Below are positions 18,001-25,802 of a DNA stretch of 64,000 nt, one piece after another (positions within the stretch are counted from its first letter, which is position 1; every line of letters starts with the position of its first letter). The stretch is from the NCBI GenBank assembly GCA_903929355.1, contig CAIYUN010000072.1, forward strand, positions 1-64,000. The letters run 5' to 3'. The DNA comes from an uncultured Opitutaceae bacterium. GTDB taxonomy: Bacteria > Verrucomicrobiota > Verrucomicrobiia > Opitutales > Opitutaceae. Under the pieces are notes generated by a model, which made no database searches, was not told where the DNA came from, and saw nothing but the letters and a program-made list of their open reading frames with translations. The translations under genes were made by a program, and so were the position numbers.

Positions 18001-19398
18001 TTACCGCGCGGCGGCCAGTTTCGGCCCGGCACCGAGCGTGTGCAGGCGGCGGAGGTTGTAGGCCAGGCACACCAAGGTCCATTCCGTGGCGACCTTGATG
18101 GGACCGCGGAGCCGGAACTGCCGGAAGCCCATGGCCGCTTTGATGATGCCGAACACCGGCTCGACCGTCTGCTGCCGCAGTTTGTAGAGCGATTTGCCGA
18201 CGGTGGTTTTGAGGCGGTGCCGCATCACTTCGCTGGTGCTCGCGCCGGCGGCGGGCGCGGGAGGCTCGGGTTGCCTTTCCAGATCGGCCACGCTGCGGTG
18301 GTGGCTGGTTTTATCCAGCGGCGCATACACGGTGGTGCCCGTCGGCGTGCCGCCGGCGGTTTGTTCCACCTGCTGCACGGCGGCGGCGCTGTAGAAACCA
18401 TTGTCGGCGAGCACGGTGGCCACGGGGCCGGCCGCCGGTGCGATCGCAGCCACGGTTGGCCCCAGCTCCTGTTTGTCGTTGGGGGCCTGGCTCACGCGCT
18501 CGCCGACAATCAGACGGCTCTCTACCTCCACGGCGGCCTGCGCGTTGTAGCACTGGCCGAAGCCCCCGGCGGTTTTCATGATCCGGCTGTCCGGGTCGGT
18601 AAAGTTGTACTGGTCTTTGGGCTTGGGCGCGGGGCTGGGCGGCGTCGGACCCTTGCCGCGCACGGTCTCGCCCCGCGCCTGCCGGGCCTGCCGCGCGGCC
18701 ATTTTCTCCTCGTGCGCGGCCAGTTCCACCGCATACCGCGCGTGCGCGCGGGCCTCGATCTCGGCCCGCGCCTGGGCCAGCGCGGCCCGGCGCTCCTGAC
18801 GGCGCACGATCTCGGCGGGAATCGTCAGGCCGTCCTGCAGCGGGGTGGCGTCGGCCTGCTCGGCTTTGGCGACAAGCTGCTGCACTTCCACTTCGAGTTC
18901 GGTCAGCCGCTGGCCCATGCGGTCATAGCTCATGGCCGAGTGCTTGCTCGCGTTGGCCGCAATTTTGGTCCCGTCAACACTGACCGTGATCTGGCCGAAC
19001 TGGGCCAGCTTCAGGGCCTGGGCCAGTTGCAGCACCTCGACGAAGCTGGCCTGGAGCAGCGCCTGGTGCTCGCGCCGAAAGGTGCAGATCGTGTCATGGT
19101 CGGGATGGGTGTCGGCGGTGAGCAACCGCACCGCGACGTTGTCGTAGGTGGACTGCTCGATCCGCCGCGACCCAAAGGTGCCGGTCGCGTAGCTGTAGAC
19201 CAGCAACCCGAGCAACAGACCTGGCGGATACTGGGCACTGCCGGTGCCACGGTGATTGACCTTGGCCTGGCTCAGGTCGAGCGTCGCGACCGCATCCAGG
19301 ATGAAATGGGCGAGGTGGTCGGCGGGCACCCAATCGCGCAGATCGGGCGGAAGCAACAACGGGGTGTCACGGTCGATGGTTACGAAGTTTATGGCCAC
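18001..19398 (-). CDS. IS1182-family transposase
   Basis: The 465-aa protein begins MAINFVTIDRDTPLLLPPDLRDWVP and shows IS1182-type features: PPGLLLGLLVYSYATGTFGSRRIE near residue 60, DHDTICTFRR near 100, then ITVSVDGTKIAANASK, which carries the first catalytic Asp of the DDE set. The middle is a long Ala/Arg/Glu-rich coiled-coil-like region (about 180-250). It is followed by DPDSRIMKTAGGFGQCYNAQAAV and VLADNGFYSAAAV (second Asp), and a C-terminal RQQTVEPVFGIIKAAMGFRQFRLRG with the last acidic residue. It fills most of the IS and is on the same strand as the genes on either side, so read-through into the kinase gene is possible. Confidence 0.94.
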   Translation of the reverse strand: MAINFVTIDRDTPLLLPPDLRDWVPADHLAHFILDAVATLDLSQAKVNHRGTGSAQYPPGLLLGLLVYSYATGTFGSRRIEQSTYDNVAVRLLTADTHPDHDTICTFRREHQALLQASFVEVLQLAQALKLAQFGQITVSVDGTKIAANASKHSAMSYDRMGQRLTELEVEVQQLVAKAEQADATPLQDGLTIPAEIVRRQERRAALAQARAEIEARAHARYAVELAAHEEKMAARQARQARGETVRGKGPTPPSPAPKPKDQYNFTDPDSRIMKTAGGFGQCYNAQAAVEVESRLIVGERVSQAPNDKQELGPTVAAIAPAAGPVATVLADNGFYSAAAVQQVEQTAGGTPTGTTVYAPLDKTSHHRSVADLERQPEPPAPAAGASTSEVMRHRLKTTVGKSLYKLRQQTVEPVFGIIKAAMGFRQFRLRGPIKVATEWTLVCLAYNLRRLHTLGAGPKLAAAR

Positions 19399-19459
19399 AA
19401 ACTTGTTACAGCACTTATCATGCCAAGTCTGCGCCGCCGCGAAAGGTCAGGAAATCCTC

Positions 19460-19480
19460 GCGGCTAAGTCCGACAGGCTG
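19460..19480. repeat. IS1182-type right terminal inverted repeat
   Basis: The 21-nt end gcggctaagtccgacaggctg is the inverted partner of the left end, with one extra base. It is followed directly by CTAG, which matches the CTAG left of the element. Confidence 0.85.
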
Positions 19481-21178
19481 CTAGACGGTCCATTCGAACG
19501 GCGCGTTGGCCTCGAGTTCCTCGATGGTGGTCAGGCCCAGGAGGACCTTTTTCAGGCCATCGTAGCGCAGGGGCTGGTAACCGGCGCGCTTGGCGCTTGC
19601 AGTCAGCAGGTCAAGGTCGCCACCGCGCCCGATGATGCCGCGCATTTCCTCGGTGACAATGGCGAGCTCGTGAAAGGCGATACGGCCCTTGTAGCCTTTG
19701 TGGCGGCAGGCGTCGCAGCCTTTGCCGGTGTAAAACAGGGGCGTCTCGCCCTCGGCGTCGTCGAAATAACGTGCGACCATCTCCGGGGAGGGCACGTAAC
19801 TTTCCTTGCACCGCTCGCAAATGCGCGCGGCCAGGCGCTGGCCCAGCACGGCCAGGACGGAGGGAGCCACGGTGTGGGCCTCGACGCCGATCTCCATCAG
19901 GCGCGCGATCGCCTGGATGGCATTGTTGGTGTGCAACGTGGCAAAGACGAGGTGGCCGGTGAGGGCCGCCTCGCAGGCAATCCGCGCCGTCTCCAAATCC
20001 CGGATCTCGCCCACCAGGATGATGTCCGGGTCCTGGCGCAGGAGCGCCCGCAGGAGCATGCCGAATTTCAGGTCAATATGGTCGTCGGTCTGCGACTGCG
20101 TCAATCCCGGCAGCTCGATCTCAACGGGATCCTCGATGGTGGACACGTTCAGATCCCCGATGTTGGCCTGCGCGAGCGCGGCGTAGAGCGTGGTCGTCTT
20201 CCCCGATCCGGTGGGACCGGTGACAAAGACAATGCCGTTGGGCGCCTTGATCACGCGCTGCAGCGGCTTCAATATCGCCTGTGAGATCAGCATCCGATCC
20301 AAGGATAGAACGCCTTGCTTGCTCACCCCACCGAGGATGCGGATGACGCATTTTTCCCCCTTGATGGTCGGGATGAAGCTCACCCGGAAATCAACCTTGT
20401 TAAAGCCCAGCTTGAAGGTACAGCGTCCGTCCTGCGGATACCGGGTCTCGGAGATGTTGAGGTCGCACATGATCTTGACGCGGCTGATCAACGCCCGATG
20501 CAACACCTTGGGGAGAAGCAGCAGCTCCTCCAAGATTCCATCAATGCGCAACCGCACGCGCGTTTCGCCGGTCTGCGGCTCGATGTGGATGTCGCTCGCC
20601 CGCTCCCCGAGCGCGAGGCAGATCAGCGAATCGGCGAGCCGGATCAGCGACTTCGATTCGCAGAGCCGCTCCAGCTCCACTGGCGCGTGCTGCAGGGCGA
20701 TGACTTCGCCGGTGGCTTCCATCTCCTTGATGATGGCCGCGATGTCCTTGTCCGTGGAATAGCGGAGCTCGATCGCGCCGCGGATTTCGGTGGGGAGCGA
20801 GAACATCGGGCTGACCTTCAGACCCGTGATGCCCTCCAGACGCCGGACCATGGCCTTGTCCAACGGATCCGCCATGGCCAGGGTGATGACCCCGTCAATG
20901 ACATAGAGCGGCAGGACCTGGGCCTTGCGCACAATCTCCGCCGGAACCAGCGCGGTCGCCTCCGGACTGGCGATGGTGTTGACCGGGTCAATGTAAGCGA
21001 TGCCGAGTCGTTCGCTCCATAACCGGCAGGCGTCGGCATGCGGCACCAAGCCGGCCGTGATCACCGCCTCCACCAGCGCAAGATCATCGGCCCCATGGGC
21101 GTTCACCAAGCCTATCAGCTCGTTTTCCGCCAAATAGGGGTGCGCTTGACGGAGCAAATCGGCGTAGGTGGCGGGCAT
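19481..21178 (-). CDS. GspE/PilB-type secretion or pilus assembly ATPase
   Basis: I start at MPATYADLLRQAHPYLAENE (565 aa); the track start is a TTG 15 codons upstream that overlaps the stop of the 66-aa ORF. Residues 1-150 are an MshEN/GspE N-terminal domain. The ATPase domain shows Walker A GPTGSGKTTT (321-330), the Asp-box region STIEDPVEIELPGLTQSQ, Walker B DIILVGEIRD (386-394) and a His box TGHLVFATLHTNNA. A tetracysteine zinc site (C453, C456, C487, C490) is present as in PilB and GspE. The protein should power assembly of a pilus or type II pseudopilus at the inner membrane. No PilC/GspF or secretin gene is adjacent; the pseudopilins lie about 15 kb away. The TAG stop lies in the duplicated target site of the IS1182 element. 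Confidence 0.92.
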   Translation of the reverse strand: MPATYADLLRQAHPYLAENELIGLVNAHGADDLALVEAVITAGLVPHADACRLWSERLGIAYIDPVNTIASPEATALVPAEIVRKAQVLPLYVIDGVITLAMADPLDKAMVRRLEGITGLKVSPMFSLPTEIRGAIELRYSTDKDIAAIIKEMEATGEVIALQHAPVELERLCESKSLIRLADSLICLALGERASDIHIEPQTGETRVRLRIDGILEELLLLPKVLHRALISRVKIMCDLNISETRYPQDGRCTFKLGFNKVDFRVSFIPTIKGEKCVIRILGGVSKQGVLSLDRMLISQAILKPLQRVIKAPNGIVFVTGPTGSGKTTTLYAALAQANIGDLNVSTIEDPVEIELPGLTQSQTDDHIDLKFGMLLRALLRQDPDIILVGEIRDLETARIACEAALTGHLVFATLHTNNAIQAIARLMEIGVEAHTVAPSVLAVLGQRLAARICERCKESYVPSPEMVARYFDDAEGETPLFYTGKGCDACRHKGYKGRIAFHELAIVTEEMRGIIGRGGDLDLLTASAKRAGYQPLRYDGLKKVLLGLTTIEELEANAPFEWTV

Positions 21179-21219
21179 GGCAAAAGGGAATCGGAGGACA
21201 AGGTGTCGTCGCCCGACGC

Positions 21220-21420
21220 TCAACTTCGAGCGGCCCGGGCCAGCCTGCGGTGGCTCGCAAAGATTGACCCGATTTCCGCCTGATCCAGCAACTCCGCCCC
21301 GAGCGCGGACCGCTGGCGGTCAATCTCCGCCTCCCGGAGCAGTTGCTTGAGCGGGTAGCGCACCTCGCTCACCCGCGGTGGCGTGGGCGCTGCGCCGGGA
21401 GTTGAAGGGGGATTCGACAT
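21220..21420 (-). CDS. Small hypothetical protein between regulator and ATPase
   Basis: This 66-aa ORF sits between the response regulator and the ATPase on the same strand, 40 nt after the regulator stop. It ends 41 nt before the ATPase ATG, and its TGA overlaps an alternative TTG start of the ATPase. The product has a Pro-rich N-terminus and a charged, probably helical C-terminal half (YPLKQLLREAEIDRQRSALGAELLDQAEIG). No family is recognised. Tight placement and absence of any better ORF on this strand favour a real gene, but it is short. Confidence 0.5.
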   Translation of the reverse strand: MSNPPSTPGAAPTPPRVSEVRYPLKQLLREAEIDRQRSALGAELLDQAEIGSIFASHRRLARAARS

Positions 21421-21460
21421 CGAGGTTGGGTGGCGCGGTGGGATCGTCCGTGACGGAAAG

Positions 21461-21859
21461 TCAGGCGGGGTGGACGAGGTTTAGGCCGGCCCAAGTGTCG
21501 TGCAAAGTCTTCACCAGATCGGGGCGGGGCATGTCCTTGCGGATAAAATTGAGCGCCCCCGCGGCGGCGCATTTTTCGACAATTTCGCGCGAAGCGACAG
21601 CCGTCAGCATCACCACCTTCGCCAAGGGATCAAAGGCCAGCAATTTACCCAGAACGGACACGCCGTCCTCGCCGAGGAGATTGATGTCAAGCAGCACCAG
21701 ATCGGGCGCAAACTGCTGGTACATGAGCAGGGCGGCGGCCCCGTCCGCCGCCTCACGGATTTCGACCGCGCCAAGGCCGGTCACCACCAGCCGCAGGTAG
21801 ACCCGGATGTGGGGCTCGTCATCGACAATCAGGATTTTATGGGCAAAGGTGTCATTCAT
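21461..21859 (-). CDS. Single-domain response regulator (CheY-like)
   Basis: The start MNDTFAHKILIVDDEPHIRVYL gives 132 aa, a receiver domain alone. Visible are the acidic pair IVDDE, the phospho-acceptor in APDLVLLDINLLGEDG, the conserved Thr in VVMLTA and the Lys in NFIRKDMP. There is no output domain, so it must act through protein contacts, for example on the ATPase two genes downstream or as a phosphate relay. It heads the minus-strand run regulator, 66-aa ORF, PilB/GspE-like ATPase, [IS], multi-PAS kinase. Pairing with that kinase is inferred from position only. Confidence 0.9.
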   Translation of the reverse strand: MNDTFAHKILIVDDEPHIRVYLRLVVTGLGAVEIREAADGAAALLMYQQFAPDLVLLDINLLGEDGVSVLGKLLAFDPLAKVVMLTAVASREIVEKCAAAGALNFIRKDMPRPDLVKTLHDTWAGLNLVHPA

Positions 21860-22038
21860 GAGGTATGGACGGGTGGGAGCGGCGGAATCCATGAATCCAC
21901 GCCGTGAACAACCCTTCGTGTCCCATTATATGGGCCCACCGCCGCCATGGGGATGGGGTGTTACCCTGCCAAACCGGCGGACCTTCGTTGGGAAAACGGC
22001 CTGTTTCATCGGCCGGAGGGCGCATCTCAGCAGCGGTG

Positions 22039-22164
22039 TTAACTGGCGAGGGTAAAGTTTGGAGGGGCAATGAGCCGATTGAGGACACGGATCATTTTGC
22101 GCATGATGGCGATGATGCAGACCTTGGAGGGTTTGCTTTTCTCATTCCGCCGGATTGGACCAAC
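22039..22164 (-). pseudogene. C-terminal remnant of an IS110-family transposase
   Basis: A short reading frame, too small for the track, ends KSKPSKVCIIAIMRKMIRVL followed by NRLIAPPNFTLAS and a TAA stop. This resembles the conserved C-terminus of IS110/IS1111 transposases (KVALxAVMRKLLxxLNxLL). Nothing of the rest of the transposase is present; upstream lies the intact RNase gene. The 180 bp on the other side, up to the response regulator start, holds no gene I can support, apart from some possible IS-end sequence. Confidence 0.6.
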
Positions 22165-22182
22165 CCACTGGCTGATCCGCAT

Positions 22183-23664
22183 TCAAAGTCTCTCGAGGCC
22201 GATGAAATCAATGTAGCCGCGCTCGACATCGGTGCTGACCAGTTTCACGCGCAGCCGGTCGCCGACCTGCAGATCGGTCGGGCCGCTGTCCAGTTTGCCT
22301 TCGATCGGCGGTTCGGCCAGCCGCACAAAAATGCCCCGGTCGGTCGCGCCCGTCACCGTGGCGTCAAACTCCCGGCCAATGCTGCCCCGCAACAACAGGG
22401 CGGCGGCGGATTTGTCCACCTGCCGCTCGACCTTCTTGGCGGCGTCCTCCTGTTCGGTGCAGTGGCGTGCAAGCCAGGCCAGTTCGTCGTTGGCGTAGGG
22501 CGGGCGCTGTCCGGCCAGCGCGGCCTGCAGCAGGCGCTGGGTAATCACGTCGGGATAACGCCGGTTGGGCGCGGTGGAATGAGAGTAGTCCCGCACTGCG
22601 AGGCCGAAATGCCCGGCGACCGACGCCCCTGGCACCTCGAGCACATATTCGCCCGCCCCCAGCAGCTTGATCACACAAAGCGACAGCTCGGCGAAACCAG
22701 CCGGCGTCTTCGCCTTGGCCGAAAGTAAAAACCTTTCGAGCGCCCTGGGATCGGGATCCTTGGGCAATGCCGTCCCTCTCTCGTCCGCGAGCTCGACGAT
22801 CCGGTCCCAGTGTCTCGGCACCCGCACCACGCGCCGGATCGAAGGGAAATTCCGGGTGGCGAGAAACCTGGCCGTGACCCCGTTGGCCGCGACCATCAGA
22901 TCCTCGATCAGCCGCTTGGCGGTATTGGATGTGTCCACCGCCAGGCCCGTGAGGACGTCGTGGTCGAACACAGGACGGGTTTTCAGGGTTTCCAGCGAGA
23001 GCGCGCCGTGCTGATGGCGAATGTCCGCCAGTTGGTCGGCCACCCGATGCTGCAACTTGATGTTTTCAGCCAGGCCGGCAACCGCGTCCACCGCCGCCGG
23101 CACCGTTCCGGTGCCCTCGAGCCAGGCCGCCACACTGTTGTAGGCCAGCTTGGCGCGGTTGCGGACCGTCGCCCGGTAGATGTCGGAGGCGGTCAGGGAG
23201 CCATCGGCGCTGAAAACCATCTCGATCACCATCGCGAGTCGGTCCGCGTCGAAGTTGAGAGAGGTGAGGTTGGTAGAAAGCTTTTCCGGCAACATCGGAA
23301 AAATCCTTGCGGCGGTGTAGACCGAGGTCGTGTTGGCCCGGGCGTGGCGATCCAGCGCCGACCCCTGGGCAACCACCGTGGCGACATCGGCGATGGCGAC
23401 GAGGATCTTTGTCGCGCCCTTCGGCAAGGCCTCGGCCACGGAAAGCTGGTCGAGATCGAGCGAATCATCGTTGTCGATCGAGCACCACAACCGAGAACGC
23501 AAATCCCGGGTCGAAGCCTCGGCCCCCACGGCCGGGGCGCGGATCGCGTCGAGCTCTTTCATGGCGGCCGGATCAAACTCGGGCACCAGCCCTCGGGCGA
23601 GCATCGCGCGGGCGGCGAGGTTTTGGAGCAAGGCACGCGACGGGTTGGCGACAGGGGTGGTCAT
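22183..23664 (-). CDS. RNase II/RNase R-family exoribonuclease
   Basis: The 493-aa protein is built around an RNB domain. It has the metal-binding catalytic motif SIDNDDSLDLDQLS (near residue 65), VAIADVATVV, and later SHSTAPNRRYPDVITQRLL, typical of the RNase II/R core. The N-terminal cold-shock domains of E. coli RNase II/R are missing, since the catalytic motif lies only about 60 residues from the start. The last ~70 residues (IGREFDATVTGATDRGIFVRL) look like an S1-type RNA-binding domain. It should degrade single-stranded RNA 3' to 5'. This short domain order resembles a compact RNB subfamily seen in other phyla. It is a single gene, with a transposase remnant just downstream. Confidence 0.9.
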   Translation of the reverse strand: MTTPVANPSRALLQNLAARAMLARGLVPEFDPAAMKELDAIRAPAVGAEASTRDLRSRLWCSIDNDDSLDLDQLSVAEALPKGATKILVAIADVATVVAQGSALDRHARANTTSVYTAARIFPMLPEKLSTNLTSLNFDADRLAMVIEMVFSADGSLTASDIYRATVRNRAKLAYNSVAAWLEGTGTVPAAVDAVAGLAENIKLQHRVADQLADIRHQHGALSLETLKTRPVFDHDVLTGLAVDTSNTAKRLIEDLMVAANGVTARFLATRNFPSIRRVVRVPRHWDRIVELADERGTALPKDPDPRALERFLLSAKAKTPAGFAELSLCVIKLLGAGEYVLEVPGASVAGHFGLAVRDYSHSTAPNRRYPDVITQRLLQAALAGQRPPYANDELAWLARHCTEQEDAAKKVERQVDKSAAALLLRGSIGREFDATVTGATDRGIFVRLAEPPIEGKLDSGPTDLQVGDRLRVKLVSTDVERGYIDFIGLERL

Positions 23665-23799
23665 GGGGCCAAGCGGAACAGCTCAAAAACCACCCGTCAG
23701 CATGAAAACCATCGCTGGCTTAGGAAGAATCGTGCTGTCCGGGGTTGTCGAACCGGGCAGAGACTTGACTTTCTCCACCCCCACCGTTCGCTTGGGGCC

Positions 23800-23994
23800 A
23801 TGCTTTCCCGTCGCCACCTCCTGCCCGTCCTCGCCGCACTGGTGCTCGGCTCGTTATTGCCTGGTTGCGCCTCCGATGTCACCACCGAGAACAACACCAT
23901 CCCGTGGACCCGCCCGGCCTCATGGCAGGGAGGCATCCCCGGCATGGGTAGCGCCTTTGGCGGCAACAGCGGCGGCGGCAACGCCCTGCACTGA
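23800..23994 (+). CDS. Small predicted lipoprotein
   Basis: The 64-aa product starts MLSRRHLLPVLAALVLGSLLPGCASD, a lipoprotein signal with the lipobox-like LLPGC and Asp at +2 or +3. The mature part is only about 40 residues (TIPWTRPASWQGGIPG, then a Gly/Asn-rich end). It lies divergent from the RNase gene and 56 bp before rsmI. The start was placed by counting back from the stop in the track translation, which embeds it in a longer antisense ORF. No family is recognised; the signal and plausible start support a real gene. Confidence 0.65.
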   Translation: MLSRRHLLPVLAALVLGSLLPGCASDVTTENNTIPWTRPASWQGGIPGMGSAFGGNSGGGNALH

Positions 23995-24050
23995 ACGCGG
24001 CGCCACCTTGGCCGCCGTTTTTTGTTGGGCCCGGTGGCCGTCTGACCGCA

Positions 24051-24782
24051 ATGTCCGGTCGCGCCCCCATGACCGCCAACGCCTCCCTCACGCCGCAGCC
24101 CGGCACGCTCTACGTCGTGGCCACGCCCATCGGCAACCTGGCCGATTTGACGGAGCGCGCCCGGGCGATCCTCGGCGCGGTGGACCTCGTGGCCTGTGAG
24201 GATACCCGCACGACCGGGGGGCTGCTCACCCGGTTCGGGCTGCACCGCGAGCTCACCGCCTATCATGAGCACAACGAGCTCGAGGCCGCCACCCGGCTCG
24301 CCGACCTGGTCGCCGCCGGCAAGTCCGTCGCCCTGGTGAGCGACGCCGGCACGCCCACCCTCAGCGACCCCGGCTTCCGTCTCGTGCGCGCCTGCCGCCA
24401 GCGCGGGCTGCCGGTCGTGCCGGTGCCCGGCCCGAGTGCCCTCACGGCGGTGCTCAGTGCGAGCGGCCTGCCAACCAACGGTTTTCTCTTTGTCGGCTTT
24501 CTCCCGCCCAAATCCGCCGCCCGGCTCGCCTTCCTTGAGCAGCACCGCGACTTCCGTTACACTCTGGCGCTCTACGAAAGCTGCCACCGGATCGAAAAAT
24601 TCACCACCGAGATCGTGGAAAAGCTCGGCCCCGCCCGGGTCGTCTGCCTCGCCCGCGAGGTCACCAAGCTCCACGAGACCTTTCTCGTCGGCCCCGCCGC
24701 CGAGGTGCAGGCCCGGCTCGTGGCCGGGAGCCAGAAGGGGGAGTTCGTGGTGTTGATCGCACCGGGGGATTTCAAACTTTGA
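24051..24782 (+). CDS. rsmI: 16S rRNA (cytidine1402-2'-O)-methyltransferase
   Basis: RsmI methylates the 2'-hydroxyl of C1402 in the 16S rRNA decoding centre. The protein has the tetrapyrrole-methylase fold: GTLYVVATPIGNLADLTERA near the N-terminus, VACEDTRTTGGLL, VALVSDAGTPTLSDPGFRLV and VVPVPGPSALTAVLSASGLP. It has 243 aa with the track ATG, or 237 if the second ATG (MTANAS) is used; the C-terminal lysine-rich extension of some homologues is absent. The TGA stop is immediately followed by an inverted repeat (24783-24857) that may serve as a terminator. Confidence 0.95.
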   Translation: MSGRAPMTANASLTPQPGTLYVVATPIGNLADLTERARAILGAVDLVACEDTRTTGGLLTRFGLHRELTAYHEHNELEAATRLADLVAAGKSVALVSDAGTPTLSDPGFRLVRACRQRGLPVVPVPGPSALTAVLSASGLPTNGFLFVGFLPPKSAARLAFLEQHRDFRYTLALYESCHRIEKFTTEIVEKLGPARVVCLAREVTKLHETFLVGPAAEVQARLVAGSQKGEFVVLIAPGDFKL

Positions 24783-24857
24783 AACCACGGATGAACACGG
24801 ATGGACACGGATTGTCCGTCTGTTTTCATCCGTGTTTATCCGTATCCATCCGTGGTT
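24783..24857. repeat. Inverted repeat of cacggat units
   Basis: The left arm (aaccacggatgaacacggat and continuing) is mirrored by a right arm ending atccatccgtggtt. The arms consist of tandem 10-12-nt units containing cacggat. The pair could fold into a long imperfect hairpin after rsmI. The right arm covers the first codons of the longest Ppx/GppA ORF. A half copy recurs at 36251-36285. Confidence 0.75.
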
Positions 24858-25802
24858 AACCCTCCTGCCATCGCCGTCATCGATATCGGCTCCAACTCGA
24901 TCAAGCTGCTCGTCGCCGCCCGCGACGCGGGCGGGAATCTGCAGGCTCTGCTCCAGCAGACGTTGGATGTGCGCATCAGCGCCGGGCTCGGCCGGGAGCG
25001 ACCCCGGCTCGGCGAGGAGGGCATCGCCCGCGGCCTCGCCGCCATCCAGGAACTCATCGCCGCGGCCGGGTCCCATTCGCCTGCGCAGACCATCCTCGTC
25101 GCCACGAGCGCGGTGCGCGGCGCGGAGAACGGCGCCGATTTCTGCGCCCGGGTGCTGGCCACCACCGGCCAGGCGGTCAGGATTTTGGCGGGCGCCGAAG
25201 AGGCCAACCTCATCGGCCGCGGCCTGCTCTGCGACCCGGCCCTGGTGGATTTTCAGGATTTTTATGTTTTTGACCTCGGCGGCGGCAGCTTGGAATGTCT
25301 CACCTTCCGCCAACGCCGGATCGAGCAGGAGCTGAGCCTCGCGCTCGGCTGCGTGCGCCTCACCGAGCGTTTCATCCCCGACCCCGCCGCGCCGATCACG
25401 GCCGCCGCCACCACCGCGCTCGCGCTTCATGTGCGCGACGAGCTGAAGAAGTCCGGCTTCCGCTTCAACCTCGGCTCCGCCGGGGCCGTGTTCACCGGCG
25501 GCAGCATGACCAGCGTGCGCGCCATCAATGGCGCGATGCACGGGGTCGCCCTTGCCGACACACCGCCCGTCGTGTCCGCCGACACCCTCGCCGCGCTCGT
25601 CGAGGAGGTGCTTCCGCTCACCCTGGGACAGCGCCAAAATATTCCCGGCCTCCCCGCCGCGCGCGCCGACGTGTTTCCGGCCGCTCTCATCACGATGCTC
25701 ACCGTGGCCGAATACGGGCTCATCAGCCATTTTCATCACTCGCTCCACAACCTCCGCTGGGGCGTGGCCGCGGAGGCGATGAGGGAAGATCCCCACGTTT
25801 GA
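24852..25802 (+). CDS. Ppx/GppA-family phosphatase
   Basis: The protein belongs to the exopolyphosphatase / guanosine pentaphosphate phosphohydrolase family of the actin-like ATPase fold. It has the first phosphate loop AVIDIGSNSIKLLVAARD, the second FYVFDLGGGSLE and the expected ILVATSAVRGAENGADF and FTGGSM motifs. I prefer a GTG start (VVNPPAIAVIDIGSN, 316 aa) because the track ATG at 24801 adds 17 residues encoded inside the cacggat repeat; either start is possible. It comprises one Ppx/GppA unit without the C-terminal HD-like domain of long Ppx enzymes. It would hydrolyse inorganic polyphosphate or pppGpp; which one cannot be told. Confidence 0.88.
   Translation: MVNPPAIAVIDIGSNSIKLLVAARDAGGNLQALLQQTLDVRISAGLGRERPRLGEEGIARGLAAIQELIAAAGSHSPAQTILVATSAVRGAENGADFCARVLATTGQAVRILAGAEEANLIGRGLLCDPALVDFQDFYVFDLGGGSLECLTFRQRRIEQELSLALGCVRLTERFIPDPAAPITAAATTALALHVRDELKKSGFRFNLGSAGAVFTGGSMTSVRAINGAMHGVALADTPPVVSADTLAALVEEVLPLTLGQRQNIPGLPAARADVFPAALITMLTVAEYGLISHFHHSLHNLRWGVAAEAMREDPHV

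Larger units (their letters stand above)
17840..19480 (-). mobile_element. Complete IS1182-family insertion sequence
   Basis: The 1641-bp element carries one transposase gene and imperfect terminal inverted repeats. Read inward, the left end is CAGCCTGTCGGACTTGCCGC and the right end differs by one extra A. Both ends are flanked by CTAG (17836-17839 and 19481-19484), which I read as a 4-bp target duplication. The right CTAG supplies the TAG stop of the neighbouring ATPase gene. The transposase is uninterrupted, so the element may be active. Confidence 0.9.

Noticed and set aside
21860-22038. Possible complete IS110 element
   Set aside because: Only the transposase C-terminal end is found; no upstream part or ends are seen.
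24801-24851. Repeat-encoded N-terminus (MDTDCPSV) of the Ppx/GppA protein
   Set aside because: The residues come from the cacggat repeat and do not match the family start, so a GTG start downstream is preferred.
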